DNA of 64,000 nt from assembly GCF_020882245.1 (NCBI RefSeq), contig NC_083597.1, positions 71,960,152 to 72,024,151 of the forward strand. Reading direction: 5' to 3'. The stretch is from Rhopalosiphum padi. Taxonomy: Eukaryota; Arthropoda; Insecta; Hemiptera; Aphididae. Made by a program: the position numbers and the translations under genes. Shown here in pieces: positions 25,795 to 40,967 of the stretch; position 1 is the first letter of the stretch; the number at the start of each line of letters is the position of its first letter. The notes below the pieces were generated by a model, which worked only from the letters and a program-made list of their open reading frames with translations, had not been told where the DNA came from and made no database searches.

Positions 25795-27158
25795 TCAATG
25801 CATAACTATGACGTCTGGAGCTGATTTAGTTGATTCAATACTATAAGGCCTTTGACTTAATTCTGACGAAAATTTATCCATTTCAATAACAGCTTCAGCC
25901 CTAAATTTTGATGGCTTTACATCAGTGGAACTGTCTGAATCTTTTCGATATCCAAAAGTAGAAAATCCTAATGGCGGTCTGAAAGGTGATTCTGACGGTC
26001 TTACTCTATAGTGGCCAGCAGTTTTTGGTACCACTGAAGTGTCAAAAAGGCTCTCTCTAGTTTGACACTCAATATCTTTAGTTTCTGCCGTTATTGGATA
26101 GGAACTTATCAAACCATCACCTTCTTCATCTTCAACCGAAGGATAAAGGCGAGGAGGGTCATGTTTCATTAACACTGGAATAAGGTCACCTGATGGTACA
26201 TAACAATCAGAACTAGATATGTTATTAGTATGTTTGCTTTGAATTAGGTTGGTGGTTTGACTACTGTTGTCACTTTGTGGATAGTCATGTCCTTGTGGAC
26301 CAGAATCCTCAAGTGATTGTTCATCTGTTACATGCATTCTTCCAATTTGATCTAAATGATCTTCTCTTGAATGGCGCATGTGCTCCTGTTAAAAAAAAGT
26401 TTTAAATTACAATAAAAAGATTAAAACAAAATTAATATAGTTAGATATAATAAATATGTTTGAATTAATATTTGCTTACAAGTTATCGTACAAATTATCA
26501 TACAAGTACAATGTTTATCGCCATATACATAAGAGTATTTTAATCCATACCTATTCTCAAATGTTTTAGTAAAAAAATAAAAATAAAGTTTTTAGTTCTC
26601 AGTAGACTGGTGAATGTATTTTTTTACAGTGATGTTTTTTTATTTTTGTATTATCCCTTTTGAAAAGTATAAATTTACCATCACTCAACCTTGAGGAGGA
26701 TGGTGTCTAGTTAAAAAAGGAAACAAATTAGTATTTTGAAAAGTTACACTATACTTTTCAGAATTATGCAAAAACAAAATTAAAAAAAATCGATTTTGTT
26801 TTTTGTTGTAATTTAAATACAAAGAGACTTTTAAGACAATTTTAACATTTTCTAGACATCCTATAATTTTTAAATATTTTATTTTAAAATTCATTAAAAT
26901 TATCAATTTTATAACTAAAGCTTAGGTATGTAGTTATGTGATATAGGTACAACTATAAGATTCTCGTACGTCGTTTTCAAAGAAATTTAAAAATATTCAA
27001 AATAGATATATGCAATGTTTTAAGTTATAATTTAGTCAAAATTGTAAAATAACAATCTTACTTGTACCTAGTATTTTATTTATTATATTGTAACTAAAAA
27101 AAAACGCAATAATAATGAAATATTCGAAATATTAATTTTATAATTTAATATAATTATT

Positions 27159-27197
<39 letters not shown>

Positions 27198-30100
27198 TAA
27201 TGTAGCTCTTGATTTAAATAATACAATTTATTACAATTTTCATGGTAGTTAAATACTTAAATGTAATAAGTATTAACAAACAACAAACTATCTATTATCA
27301 TTATACATATCTATTATCTGGTTAGGTTGTATTTTATACAACTTACTTTTATGATTCGGTGATCGTGCACAAGTTTTCGGACAATATTGGTAATGAATGC
27401 TGAACACATGCCGCATAATATTAAAAAAAACACTACTAGAATAACTATAATGTCAAAACTTGAAAATAGTTGCATTAATCTGTTGTCTTCTTCCTAAAAT
27501 AATTTTAAATCAATAGCTTATTAAACCAATAATAATAACATTTAAAATAAAATTCAAGTTAATTATGTTTTAATATATACCGGACACCCGTCTTCATCCC
27601 ATCGAAAACGACAATTCTCGACTTTATTGCAACGTAATTCGGACGCAATACATGTTAAGTCTTCACAATCGTATTGATCACTACCGCACGCTGTAAAACA
27701 TAGTTTCGAGTCTGTTACACATAATATGTGACATATAAATGTACAGTGTGTGTCATCGTTTTAATATTTACCTAACTTGGACCGTAAACTTATAAAATTG
27801 TCTTACACTTGTAGCGAATCGAGAGGAGGATTATTTTGATTTTAATTGAAATACTACTACCTGCTAGACATTGCAAACATTTTCAAACTAAAAATTCCTA
27901 CTATTATAATGTACTGTTACCTCTATACATATTAATATATTGTTGTAAATTTGTAATGAAGAGCCAAGAGGCGTGTTCATAGAGTATAGGTATTATAAAG
28001 TACTTTTAAGTATAAGGTATTATAAGTCGACACGAATTGCATTTATCCGGCTATCCGGGCCATCACTATAATCAACTAAATGACGCTACTTAAGATGGAG
28101 GTTTTTTTCGGAAATTCCAGAAGCGTTTATTAGGTACTAAAGAGTAAAGGTACCTACTTCATTGTAGACAGTCAAAATGGTTTTTTATTACTATGGAAAC
28201 TTGGTAAAAATAGTCATAATAATATAAAATGATTAAACTTTATGAATGTTTTTGAAAATCCTTTTGTAGAAATAACGTATTTGATGTATCTAAATTGAGA
28301 TATAGGTATAGTTTTACCTATCTCAATGTCTTTGTATAAAACTATACATATGGCTTTCGAGCGGAACTTATTTAATGATACAATATCTATAATAGTATCC
28401 GACTATCCGAGTGCAGTCGAATTTCAATTTACAAAACTATCACATCCCGAATGTATAGTATAAACTATAGTGATATAGAATATGGGCAGATAGTTAGAGG
28501 TACTAGGTAGTGATATATAATAATATTCACAGAAAGTTTTTCATCTCAAACTATTATAATACAATATTCGACATGCTGTGAGTATATATGAGGTATCTTG
28601 CATCGATTCCTTTTGCCTTAATATTTTATACTATAGTTTACTATTACTTATAGTTATATGTTATATCATACCTTCGTCTTTAGTCTTGGTACGGTACGCA
28701 GTGTAAAGTGCCGAGAACTTTGATTTCACTCCCTTCCCCTCTGCCAAGAATCGTACATGCAACGTGTCCCCCGATGATTGTACCATTTCAGCTATCGATC
28801 CACAGAACACTTTGAGCCGCGAAGCCATGTCTGTGCGGTTTGAAAAAATCTCCACTACGTTCAATCCGCAATCGTTAGGTTTTTCTAGAGAGAATTCTTT
28901 GAAGTTAAGCTGAATCTAAAATAAATGTATAATGGTTTCGAGTGAATAATTATGTTGATTACATTTATTCGATCATTATAATATAATATTGTTGGTTTTT
29001 ATATTAAATTTGTGGCACAACTAGACGATTTTTCGAACTAAGACATAAAAATATTAAGCTATACCACTGAGTGTTTATGTGAACGAAAAATACAACAATT
29101 AACAACTGATTTCAGAGTAAAAGTTTAAATTTAAAAATCCAATAAGGTAAGTCAAATAATATAGTTATCAGACTTTCTGCTGTGACAAAATTGTAGTTTA
29201 ATTTTAATTTTGTAATAGACAAGGTTGTACGATGTATTTTTTAATACTTGGTCAAAATGTGTTTTATAGACACAAATAGTATATGAAATTTTTCTTTTTT
29301 TTTGGGGGGGGGAGGGTCTGAAACTCGCCAGGTACCTACTAGTTTTTATGATGCTTTTCTAGTATTACAAAACTCCTAAATACATCTTTTTGGAACGCTC
29401 CAATGAATACTTTTTACAAACATTCAAACATCAAATATTAATTTATTCCCATTCCCAAACACTTTTTAAAATAAAATAATATGATATGTTTTTAAGTTAA
29501 AAAAATTAAAGTTATTCAGTAGTCAATATAACAGTAATTAATTCAAGAATATGATATTATTAATTTGTGTGTACAGACGAATCGTAATAATAATCATATT
29601 AATGTTAATTGTATTCGCCTTTCAGTTTTAGAAAACCCGTTTAAAATACCATTTTGCGCTACGAATTAAATTCTAATAATAATGGCATGACTGGTCATTT
29701 TTGTGTCACTATTTTTTTTATATAATAGCAATATAATATATAAATATATTTAGTTTTATCTTTAATAAATTACAATAAACATTTAAAAATGTGTTTGTTT
29801 TTACATGCATCACTAAAAAACTAGCAGATGTCAGATGTGGTTAACATATTAATTTCATTATTGAAAACCGATTGATTATTTGATCTGCAGCGCTGATTTT
29901 TATGTATAGAGATGAAGATATTTTTATATTTTTTTTAATTTGGTATTTGATAAACTTTTCGCTTATGAACCGTTTTTCAGAACATGAATTTTCGATCTTT
30001 GTATAAGTACCTACTTTATTAAACGAAATTTATATATTTTAAACATTTTTAATTTTGTACAATAATATTTAAGGCAGAAATTTGAGAAATTTATAAATAT

Positions 30101-32431
30101 TTTAGTTTAAATTTATATAAGATATATATTTGAGGTATTAACAGAATAAAATAAGCGAGACTAGCCAGCTGGGTCCCACAATTATGTGATAACGGAAGGA
30201 TTTTTCTATTCAAAAAGTTTGGATGGTTCCTCCAAGGTTCCGAGTCTCCAACCATCAACTAAACCCACCTCTTACAAGTTTGTGGCTAAATACAGGGCTA
30301 AACATGTATAATGTACTACATACTGAATTATTTACTTGTGTTTCCAAAATAAAATAGTTACCTTCCAACCAGGTTTTACTCGTATTATCCACATGCAATC
30401 CAATGGCACTTGGTTTGCGAGCGTTTTATTCTTTAAATCGTCAACCTCAGTACTATTTATGTAACCCTGTGAACCATCCACGAATTTACGACATGGCGGA
30501 AGCTCCGATTTCTCTATGTCTGTAAAATATAATCAACACAAAAATTAGGTACAGATTTAAAAACATTTTATTTTGATTTTATGCCATTAATTTATGAACC
30601 ATGGTATATTTTCCAAAATGTATTACATTTGTTTTGTAGAATCTATTCAAATAATTAACTATATAGACTTTATTGCTCTGGTTCAGTGGTTTATTAGGTA
30701 CAAGGGTACCTGTAATTATACCACTCCAATCATCGAAAAAATACTCTAATAAAATATTCTGCTTTGAAATAAGAAATTAAAAGTGCATGTTATGATTAAA
30801 AAAAGAAACATTTTAAAAATGACCATAAAAATAGTAAAACTTTATTTTTTTTAAATAAATGTTGTTTTTAATGATTCAAAATTATGTAAAAAAAAAATAT
30901 GTATTCAAAAAATGAAAAATTTTAATAGATTAAATAATAAGAGTATTTTACGATTAATTAATTAAAAAATCATAAATAGCCGACTACTTGAGAAAACAAC
31001 AAACTTGAAATTATATTTATGTCAAACAGTATAGTATAGGTAGGTACCTAATACAATGTTATCCAATATCCATATCCATGTACAGACAATGAATATTTCC
31101 ATGTTTATAAAAATTTTAACAGTTGTTTATCACCTAAGTATAATATTATGTTGGTAACAATTTATAAATAAAAATCATGTATTATTATTTTTCACCTGGT
31201 GGGGGTTTCTTAATGAATTTGTAAACGGCGTGGAATCCTTCATATTCAATATTTTCGTCCGATCGAAATCTCAACCATAAGTATTTGCCCGATGAAATTA
31301 TTCTAGAAAAGAAGGATAATATCGAATTATACAATATTATGGTTGTTAAACTTATGTGTCCAAAACATTTCACAACTACAGTGAGACTATAATATTTGCA
31401 TTGCAGCTTATATTTTAACAACATAAAAATTAAGAAAATTAAGACTACTCACTTAGGCGGGAACTGGTTTCCACAATAGTAATTCGCTGGAATTGAATAT
31501 CCGTATGGGCCATCTCGAATTTCCAGATGATCATGCTTACACCCAATACTTGGTTCTATGGTGAACGAATCCCTAAAGTCAAGTTCAATTATCTCTCCAG
31601 GACCAGCTAGGGAAAATTATTAATTTCAATTTTAGTGTTTCATTTAAAATTATTCAAATTACTGTTCACTCACCTTCTAACAATCTGATACATTCTGTAT
31701 TATTGGGATAAGGTTGAGGATAACCCGGAGAGTAGAACTCAAATTCTGTTTCAAACTGATGACACGGTGAAATAGCCATCAAAGTTTCAGATGCCATATC
31801 TTGAACCGGTATATCATAATCAATAGTAGTTGTTAACGAAACATTAGTTTCGATTGTATCCAAATCTAAAATTTAAGTTTTTAAATAGCGAATAAAATAA
31901 ACAAATTAATTATATAAAAATAAATATTTTATACTATACAATATTTACCTAATCCAAATACTTTTTTTGAAATTATTAAAAATACCGCAATACCTAAAAA
32001 AAAAAACCATTTAATATTTAATTTCTTATATGTTATAATAGTATATATATTTTTAATAGTAAATTAGCTTAATAACATTACAATAACTGCTGAGATCTGG
32101 AATCGCATGAGAATGCAATACAAATATTAATATTTATATTAATGAATAATTAGTAGTTACGGTGTAAAAAGAAGATAAAATAATAAATCTATAAAACTGA
32201 TCACCAATTAATATTATATATATAACATATTCCATAATAATAGCCAATAAGCCTAAGTTAAAAAAAAAAGTATGAAAACCTATTGTTGCTAACTGAAAGT
32301 AATGCACTGTATTGGAATGGAGAGATTAAATAAAGGAGAAAACTTACATAAAGTCAAAAACCCATGTATATAGTTTGTGTCTGAGTGAAACAAATATAAA
32401 ATAGATTTGTTAAAATTTAATACCTACCCAT
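25795..32431 (-). CDS. neto: Neto: neuropilin and tolloid-like membrane protein (CUB-CUB-LDLa-TM)
   Basis: Auxiliary protein of ionotropic glutamate receptors; in flies Neto is needed for receptor clustering at the neuromuscular junction. Ten coding exons in transcript order: 32431-32428, 31993-31949, 31865-31674, 31606-31453, 31302-31196, 30519-30362, 28915-28672, 27690-27581, 27493-27347, 26385-25795. They total 1752 nt, 583 residues plus stop, phases consistent. Order: signal peptide (MGIAVFLIISKKVFGL), CUB 1 (about 51-165), CUB 2 (about 177-298), an LDL-receptor class A module with six Cys (about 303-337), a transmembrane helix (about 350-372, IIVILVVFFLILCGMC), and a 210-residue cytoplasmic tail. 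That domain order defines Neto. The start sits in a tiny 4-nt coding piece (ATGG) before an 434-bp intron; this start is inferred from phase and the signal peptide it creates. The gene probably has upstream non-coding exons. Confidence 0.88.
27161..27198. repeat. (AAT)n microsatellite in a neto intron
   Basis: About twelve consecutive TAA/AAT units, uninterrupted, in the intron between the last two neto exons. Confidence 0.9.
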
Positions 32432-35094
32432 TATACTCGTGTCTCGTATGTAGATTTATAATCGCAGTTTATAAAGGAATATTGTGAAGTATTAATAGTA
32501 TTATACTTCTGTGGACAATTAAAAATGTGCAATGAAACATATTTTACACGATAAAAAAATGTACATTTAATAATATGTCATACTTTTACATAAAGTAATG
32601 TTCGAAAAAAACATTTTTGTGATATCTTGAGTAAAAATTTATAATTGTTCATTAGTTTTTCAGTCTTTGAAATGTTCTAATTTCTAACAGCAGATTGTCC
32701 ATCACGCTTATTTAGAACTTAATCACGCGTATAATATTAAAATCCATGGATAAAAAAATACAACAAATTTGTTGTTCTGAACGAATCAGAAAATATTTTT
32801 TTATTTTTTAACTTTTCGTTATAATTAGTCTCAACAGTTAAGTCATATAATAGTAACAATAGTATAATATATACTATATAGTATATATATAGTTATATAT
32901 AGGCGTATATAGATTTACAAAAGTTAAACAATGAACCTTTTGTGGTTAAGAAATACTAAGATAGGGAACATAATGTTCTTTTAGTCGGGAGGAAAAAAAT
33001 ATTATGAATATTGAAGGGGAATGTTCGAAAAACTAAAAGGAACACTAACTGAATTTAAAAACTAAATATGTATTTATAAGTAGGTACTAGATGTGCCTAC
33101 GATAAAATAATTTCATAATAATAGTATACCCTACCAAAAACTACTGGTTCGGAATATTAATTATGTTTATTATTAATATTATTAGTTATTTAATATATTG
33201 TTTAGGTGTATGTAAATACTGTAATACTATTCAACAGATCATGCTTAAAAACAAATAACACTTAGGTATACCTACTTTAGAATTTAAAATAGTAATTTAT
33301 TTTTTGTTTTCGATAAAAAAAAGTTAATACAAAGCCCATGAGAGCCCTTTTTTACATTATATTTCTGCTATAGAGCTGTATCTCTACTACTACAATATTA
33401 AATTCTCATCTTATACTTATATATATCTATAGCTGATAACTCATTTTCTCTTTATCATTCAACAGACGATTAATAATTTATTTTATTTTTATCTCTCGGG
33501 ACATAGCCTTATTCCGTTTTACATATTTAAACATGACGATTGTTCTGTTTACTTGACTTTAAAACTCCACGGTATATCTTGGACGATAACTTTTTGTCTT
33601 GTTATAGTTGTCATTATATTATATATTATAATTGTTTTGTTTTGTCTATATTACTATTTACTATATTAATTACCAAATCCGCTTTAGTTGCTCGATTTAT
33701 CATACAGGAACAAATAATGATAATTGAAAGTATACATTACTTAATTTAAATTATTAATACTACAATTATTACATTATAGGTGCCCAAAAAACCGTTTAAC
33801 ATAAAATTATTTATTTAATATTTTAATTATTTTGTTTTATTAGCAATATTCTAGTGGGTACACACTAATATAGACAATAATACAATATTATAGTATATTA
33901 TATGTGTTTAAAATTTACAGAATGATATTATTATATGAATAAAAATATTAAAGAAAAAAATATTTTAATTCAATGTGCAATGTAGTATTTCCTTAAAGAA
34001 ATCTTTCATCGTTTTTGAATAAATACAAAAAATTAATAAGGTAAACAGTTAAATCGATATCGATAGATGACAGATATAATATAATGTTGTCGGTATATTA
34101 AATCATTAATTAATAAACTGATTTTAATTTGATTAAAATCAGGAAAGTAATTTCCCTAAAAATTCGTCTAGAATTCAATATGACAAATTGACAATAAACT
34201 TACATTGAGACCTCTACAGCTGTCTAAGATGAATTAACTCATAACTGATTAATAAAGTAATCGACTCGCTGACAAACTCGCAACAATCTAAGAAAAATCA
34301 TTCGACAAAGTACAGAACGACCCGTGTTTCTTCTTGGTCAAGTTCCACTCTGTTCGAGATAGTGTAGGTTACTATAGACAGTCCTTTACCCGAAGCCAAA
34401 CCCACTGTATGTAATTTTAAGAGTACCTATAATATATTTAATCAAAGAGATTTCTATTATAAATCATATAATGTTCATTTTATAAACGAGACGGTGCATT
34501 GCAGAGTCAGCGTATAGTTCATATTTGATTACTTTTGAATAAATTAAATTAATATACTATTAATTCGCTTAAAAGCTTGGGATATATTATTGTATCATTT
34601 TTATTGTAACAACGACAAAATAATTTATAATCCGTCCTAACAAAATTTATGATCTAATACCTCCCTAATATGGCTATAAGGGGAAAACTTTCATTACCCA
34701 AATAATATATATATATTACGTTAGATAAAATATAATAGTTACATGTTAGAAAGTTACTGAAACATTATAACACGCAATAAGTGGGCGTTGTATTTTTATT
34801 CTCCCCTAATATTTTTTTATAATTTTGATGGATTTTTTTTTGTTATAACAAAATGTTATAAATAATAGGTATTTTCATATTATAATATACATATTAATTT
34901 GTTAATGTACAATATGATAGAAAGCAACGTTATTAGGTATATATGTGTAAATTAATTAATTCAATGCATAATATGTTGTATAATATCATAGATTAATAGA
35001 TTATAAATACTAATTATAATCAATGACAATATACAATGTGATAACTTAAAATATATTATAAAGTGTCGTAATACACGATATTTTTATAAAATTA
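32432..35094. other. Gene-less interval upstream of the neto start codon
   Basis: AT-rich with no supported reading frame on either strand. It may be intron or 5' UTR of neto if the promoter lies farther upstream. Short frames such as 33540-33749 show no protein-like features. Confidence 0.4.
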
Positions 35095-36290
35095 AAATAA
35101 AAAAGGTAGGCAAGTGGCCCCGCTCTGCTGCATGTACGTTAGGTATTGAGTAGTTCACGTTTATGGGTGTGTTGAATTGTAATTCAATGTTATATCATTG
35201 TGTACGAAATACGATTCTGAGCGGTCTTTCAGCATATATCACTAAATATATTTCATGATATGTTTTTTCGATATAATTATTTAAGTCATTTATTTTATTT
35301 TTGGTATTATAGACTATAGTAGGTTGATATTATTTTTCCTGAAAATATTGCATATATTATAATATTTATTCATACCATATTATATTATAAACTTGTACAA
35401 CTAAAAATTGAATAAAATCTTTCCTTAAATACCGTAAAACATTAAAAACAGATTCATAATATAATTTGATAATAATAATTTAAAATAAATTAAAAATGTC
35501 ATTGCGTATAGTGAAATTCATAAAAAAACAATATACGTAAAAGTTATAAGTCCTCATGACTAATGTTTTGAAATTCTAACAAAATAATTTACACCGACCA
35601 CCGTCATTTATCTATAAATAAGTAAATTTGAATTTAAAATATTTATAAAAATAATTGCATTAAATATAGATTTTATGGTTTTTTATGGTTTTAGTATGAA
35701 CTACTTATGAGGAATCTTGCATAACATTTTTAAGAGTTTTGACCGAGTCAATAATTTTTTATCAATAATTATAGAAAAAAAAAACTACAACAAAATTGAA
35801 AATTTAAACATATGATGATAATGATATAATATAATATAATTAGCATAAACATTTGGTGAAAATTTCAAGCATCTGCTGTTATTTAATTTTTTTTTTTTTT
35901 GAAATATAAAAAATATTAAAAATTATTTGAGAAGAAATAATTATTTTACAAATATATATCCAATGACAAAAATTTTAACTTAAAATGCTCATTAATAATT
36001 GATTTAATATTCCGATAGTATTTTTTTTTTTTATAAATAATTTGAAAACTTATAAAAAACCTTGGATTTAAAATTCAAGTCTTAGATATAAAAAACAAAA
36101 TTGTTATACATTTCTAACTACAAAATAATTTCTAATTTTCACGATTATTATGAATTTTATCAAACTGAACAAAATATTGAGACTTTTTCGATTTTTTTAT
36201 TTGAGAAATTAACAACTTATGAGGAGCTTTGTATTCAATTTTGTGAAATTGTTTACAGGAAAAAAAGGCACATCATTGTAAAATAAATAC
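35095..36290 (+). repeat. Probable copy of an unclassified dispersed repeat
   Basis: Starts with a locally GC-richer segment (GGCAAGTGGCCCCGCTCTGC, and ACGATTCTGAGCGG at about 35211-35224) followed by AT-rich sequence with repeated TCAAG / ACTTATGAGGA-type phrases at about 35700 and 36215. Parts resemble, in reverse orientation, the segment near 53770-53850 (CCGCTCAG with GGTATCGGAGTTCTATAGG). No terminal repeats or coding capacity were found, and the boundaries are guesses. Confidence 0.35.
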
Positions 36291-39200
36291 GAAATTGTCG
36301 TTCTACTCAAAATTTAAAATATGAAATATTCGGTCTGCTATATGGTAGCAGGATCGAGTATTCAGTGGTGCATCGTTCGTCCACTATTGATCATTTCGAA
36401 TTTTGTATTCGTTAAATATTTCGTTTAATATACATGACCTGTTTAACCTTATACGTCAAATTTTCGTCTACCATATTATGCGCATCAGAATATTTAACAA
36501 TAGCTGAATTATTAGGATTTGAAAAGATTAAGAATATCCATAACGTAAGTTGTTCACTATCTTTCAACTTAACATTTGGGGTTTGTAACATTCAATTTTC
36601 AAATATTGAAGTGTATCTGTTTACAAATATCAACGTATAAATTTACGATCATATAGTTAACAATAAAACAACTGTGTACGAATCGTGGTTCGACTGGTTC
36701 ATGAGTTGTAACAATAACGAACCTATGGATTTGTATCGCAGTATATACCTAAAATTTTGTAATATAATTTTATTTTATTAAATTTCAACATTTGTCATAT
36801 CCTTCTTTTATTGAATAATAATATGTTAATGAGCAAACGATGTAAAGTATAAACAGATAATTCGCAAACAATGCACGATTTTTTGAATCTGGTAAACAGA
36901 AGATACCTACTTAAATTATGTTCCTCGTCATGTTACTCGGATAGTCGGGTTACTGTATGGAAATGTGTTAAATCGTTGATTATGAAAAACGAATATGAGT
37001 CTTTGGAGACAATCCTACAGTCTATACTATATAAAATAATATATTTGAATATTTCTATTTCTATTAGTAATGTAGTAAACTAAATAAATTATTGCCAAAA
37101 ACAAATCGCATAATAAATTATATAGGTAATAGCATTATTTTATATTAATGTAATCATTAAACAGCGAGTTAGCTAGAATAATTACCTATTAAGTACTATA
37201 GTTGTATATAATGTATTGATTTAAAATATTTTTTTAATAATATATCTAATTTTGTTTTAGCTTATTACTTTGAAATGGAATTTTTATACTTATAAAATGC
37301 ATTTTAACCATAATAAATTTTTGTATTTTTATGTTGCTAATGAGTATCAATTATTCAAACACTGAAACGTAAAAGCTGTACTTTTTTCTTAATAAAAACA
37401 AGCGAAAGAAAGAAATAAAAGTTAATTTTTTGTTAATAGAGTTTTAAAGAAATTAAAGTTTTATGGATACATCAACACATAAATGTTAATTATGTATATT
37501 TAATAGTTATAACAAATTCATGAGTGCTTGTGCATATTAACCAGTGTTTTTGTTATAAGATTACTAATAATTAATTAAATTCAGTAAGTAATTTAAGTTT
37601 AAAAGTAACTACCTATTAACGTTATAGTAAAATATAAAATTAAAATAAGTCTGTGAATGCTGAATATCCTATAATAGGTTAGGTATATCGTACATAGATA
37701 TCATTCTGGTAAAACGTATAACAGCTAGTAAAGTAAATAACTAATAACACTAATAAGTTAAAACTAATAAACAATACAATTAATATTAGTTGAATATATC
37801 TGTAAATTCTAAATCATAATAATATACTTCTACAGTAGATATTTTATGGTGATTTAGTTAATTATATAGGCACGGTAGAGACATAATTTGCTCACTAAAT
37901 ACAATTGAGATCTACATTATTTATCATGTACGGACGTACGGTTAGATAAATGTTAGCCATAAAAAAATGTTATAGTATCTATTAAATTTCTTTGTAAATA
38001 CGGAGTATATTTACGCATAGTAATACATACCTAACATTCAAATCTTTTTATTATCGTCATTATTGTTCACGCTAAAATGTTTACAATTATTAAAAATGTA
38101 TTATTCATTTACAACCACTAAAACTGTATTTAATTATAATAGAATAACATTATTAACAACATAATCGTATGTAAGTACAAGTTTATTTCGTCGACAACAT
38201 TTCGTTTTTACGACCATCTTCTAAAGTAGCCAAGTGTAGGTACTTAATTTGAAACGAATAAGTACAATTACTAATTACACTACAATTAAAAGTGGTAATT
38301 CGATTAACTCACTTGTACATTATTAGTTTCTTTAATTATCCATTTAAGCTTTTACGGATTATGAAATGTTTAATATTTTTATTAATAAATTATTACCAAA
38401 AAAATTGTATGTCAAGATTTTTGAAATAATTTTACCATGTTTAGAACACCAGAACACGCTATGTTGTATAATCAACCACTTGTATATTTATATTCAGTTA
38501 AAATTTTTTAAACTAAAAATTGTAGTTTTTATCAAAATAAATTTAAAACAATTTAATAATATTTATTAATATGATTGGGTAGATGAATGATGAATGACAT
38601 GCGACACTTTTAGCAGTTAACCGGTGATTGGATACTGCAGGACACTGTAATAAACTGTGGTAAATTTTGCAATCAACTCAAGATTATTATAAACCTATGG
38701 AAGATTTATGTTTAGTAATTAGTAACTTATATTAATTTATTTATAGCGAGAGGTCTTTAATAATATTTGTTTTTGTCCCGGGTTTTTTAGAAAACAACTA
38801 AAACTATTTATTTAATTTTTTTACTGTACTTATTGTTCTTTATAGTTTTATATTACAAATGATAACAAGGTTACAAAATAGTAGGTGTATTTATCCTACG
38901 ACCTATATATATATAGGCAGATTACGTGCCAAATCCATTTTACTTTTAACTAGCATGGTTACTAATTACTTTAGTAACTAATTATGTCTGAAAACCAGAA
39001 TTGTACACAATTAACTCTTTTTATACATAATAATATTTAAAATACTACATTCTGGTAAGTAGATTAATAAATACACAGGTATAATATTAAACAAATATAT
39101 ATTTTGCGGTATGAGTGAAGGGATAAAAGTTCCTAACTATACTGACCTATACAGTGTCTGTGTACTGTCTGGCTTTTTTTAGATTTCGTAGATTTTACGA

Positions 39201-40959
39201 TGATTGAATGATGTGTGTCAAAAAACTTTTACCTGGCCTCTGAAGACACTTTTTAACGGAAAAAATACTTAAATTGTTAAAGGTTTTCGATACCAAATTG
39301 GATATAATAAAAAATGCACAGTACTTTCAAAGTTATCGGAAAAACTATAATAAAAATGTATCGATAAAAAGTAAGTATTTATACAACACTTTAAATTTAG
39401 ATTTTATTTTATTGTTGTAACTCGAAAATGAATAACCGTAATTTATTAAAAAAATTTCAAAACTATAATTTTCAAAATATGTAAAAATGTACAGCTATAT
39501 ATATTAATGTTAAATTTTAATCTAATGAAATATTTAAATACTAGCTACAATTATTTTAAATGCATTTACTTCATCAGAGTCAATAGAGATATTAAACATA
39601 GTTAATATCGTGTGTAAAACAAAAATGGATTTGAAAATTTTGACAGAATATGTGATAACCTAGGAGGTAATTTTTGACATCAGAATATTATTTTATTTAT
39701 ATTTTATAATAATAAATTAATAATCAAAATTATATATTTTTATTAAATGAATTAAATATAGTGTATAAAAATTGTTATTTCTTTCTATAAATGGTAATTA
39801 ATGAGCAAACTATAAAGCTTTAAAGCTTTACATAAAGTTTATCCGACGCAAAAATATCGTTCCAGAAGTAAATTTCACGAAAATACTACGTCAACATGAC
39901 TACAGGTAGAAGTGGGTTGACTAAATACTTTAAATTGTTTAAATTAATTAAGTATCATATTGTAACAATATATATTTTGTATTTAGATACTTTTTACAAA
40001 GTAACTTTTAAATTTTCAAATTTAAATTTAAATTAAAATAAATTTGTTTGAGTAATCTGTGGTTTAATAAAATAATAAAATATTAAATATATATTTTAAT
40101 ATTTCTAACTTATGTATCATTTTATAATATACATGATTACTGATTAGATGTTGGAATTTCGATGTTTTATTTAATATTATAATATAATTATATGATGTAC
40201 ACTGGACAGCTATACCTGTCAAGTAAAATTGTACGATTATAGTTAATAATTTATAAATAACTTGATATACTTATACTATAGATTAATTACTTTCAACGTC
40301 AATAGTTAAATACTGATAGTATATAGCTTTATTTAGATTCTATTAAATATCTAGTATCTAGAGCTTTATTTTATGCTCGTTCCTACACATTACACATTTG
40401 TTGAATTTCCAATTGGAACTTTTTAATATTTAAGTTATAAAAATATATAAGCTCTATTGCAATTTGCAAATTATGCAACACTGAGATATCCTTGATATTC
40501 GGCGATGTAAATATAATATTATAAACATATAAATGTTACAGATATAAAAGTTAGTCCTAGGAAATTAATAATAAATAATAATATTTTTAATATCAACTAC
40601 CTATAGGTATTACGATATTTTCAAACTTAAATTACATGTATAAAAATAATACCTAGGTTAAGTGAGGTTTAGTAATAAGCAACAACTGGCGATTGTCTGC
40701 CCAAAACATACACCTAGTAAAATAATTTATAAAATTGCTATTATACCTCCTAAAAAAAGTATATGACTGCTAACAAATTTTAATTTAATCATACCAAAGT
40801 TTTCATAAGTGTAATAAATTAGGAGTAGGTAATTGGGCATATACGATTTACTGTACAAGCATTTATATTATATAGTAACAAAATGTCTTTACCAGACCAT
40901 CATAATTTTTTTTAAACATGTGATTTGGTCTGCAAATTGAATATATTTTTTGAAAGCAA
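36291..40959. other. Gene-less interval
   Basis: About 4.7 kb of AT-rich DNA. Open frames up to 70 codons (for example 36434-36640 and 36871-37083) have no recognisable domain and no flanking splice-compatible extension. I see no RNA genes or element ends. Confidence 0.4.
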
Positions 40960-40967
40960 CACATAGT

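Noticed and set aside
27161..27198. Periodic TAA/AAT tract as a possible CRISPR or tandem-repeat array
   Set aside because: It is a simple trinucleotide microsatellite without spacers.
31946..32110. Alternative neto start at an ATG near 32108 (MRFQISA...)
   Set aside because: It meets a stop before any donor in the right phase; the ATGG/GTAGGTA option at 32431-32428 fits the frame exactly.
38366..38569. Plus-strand open frame of 67 codons
   Set aside because: Phe/Ile/Lys/Asn-rich, as expected by chance from AT-rich sequence; no partner exon.
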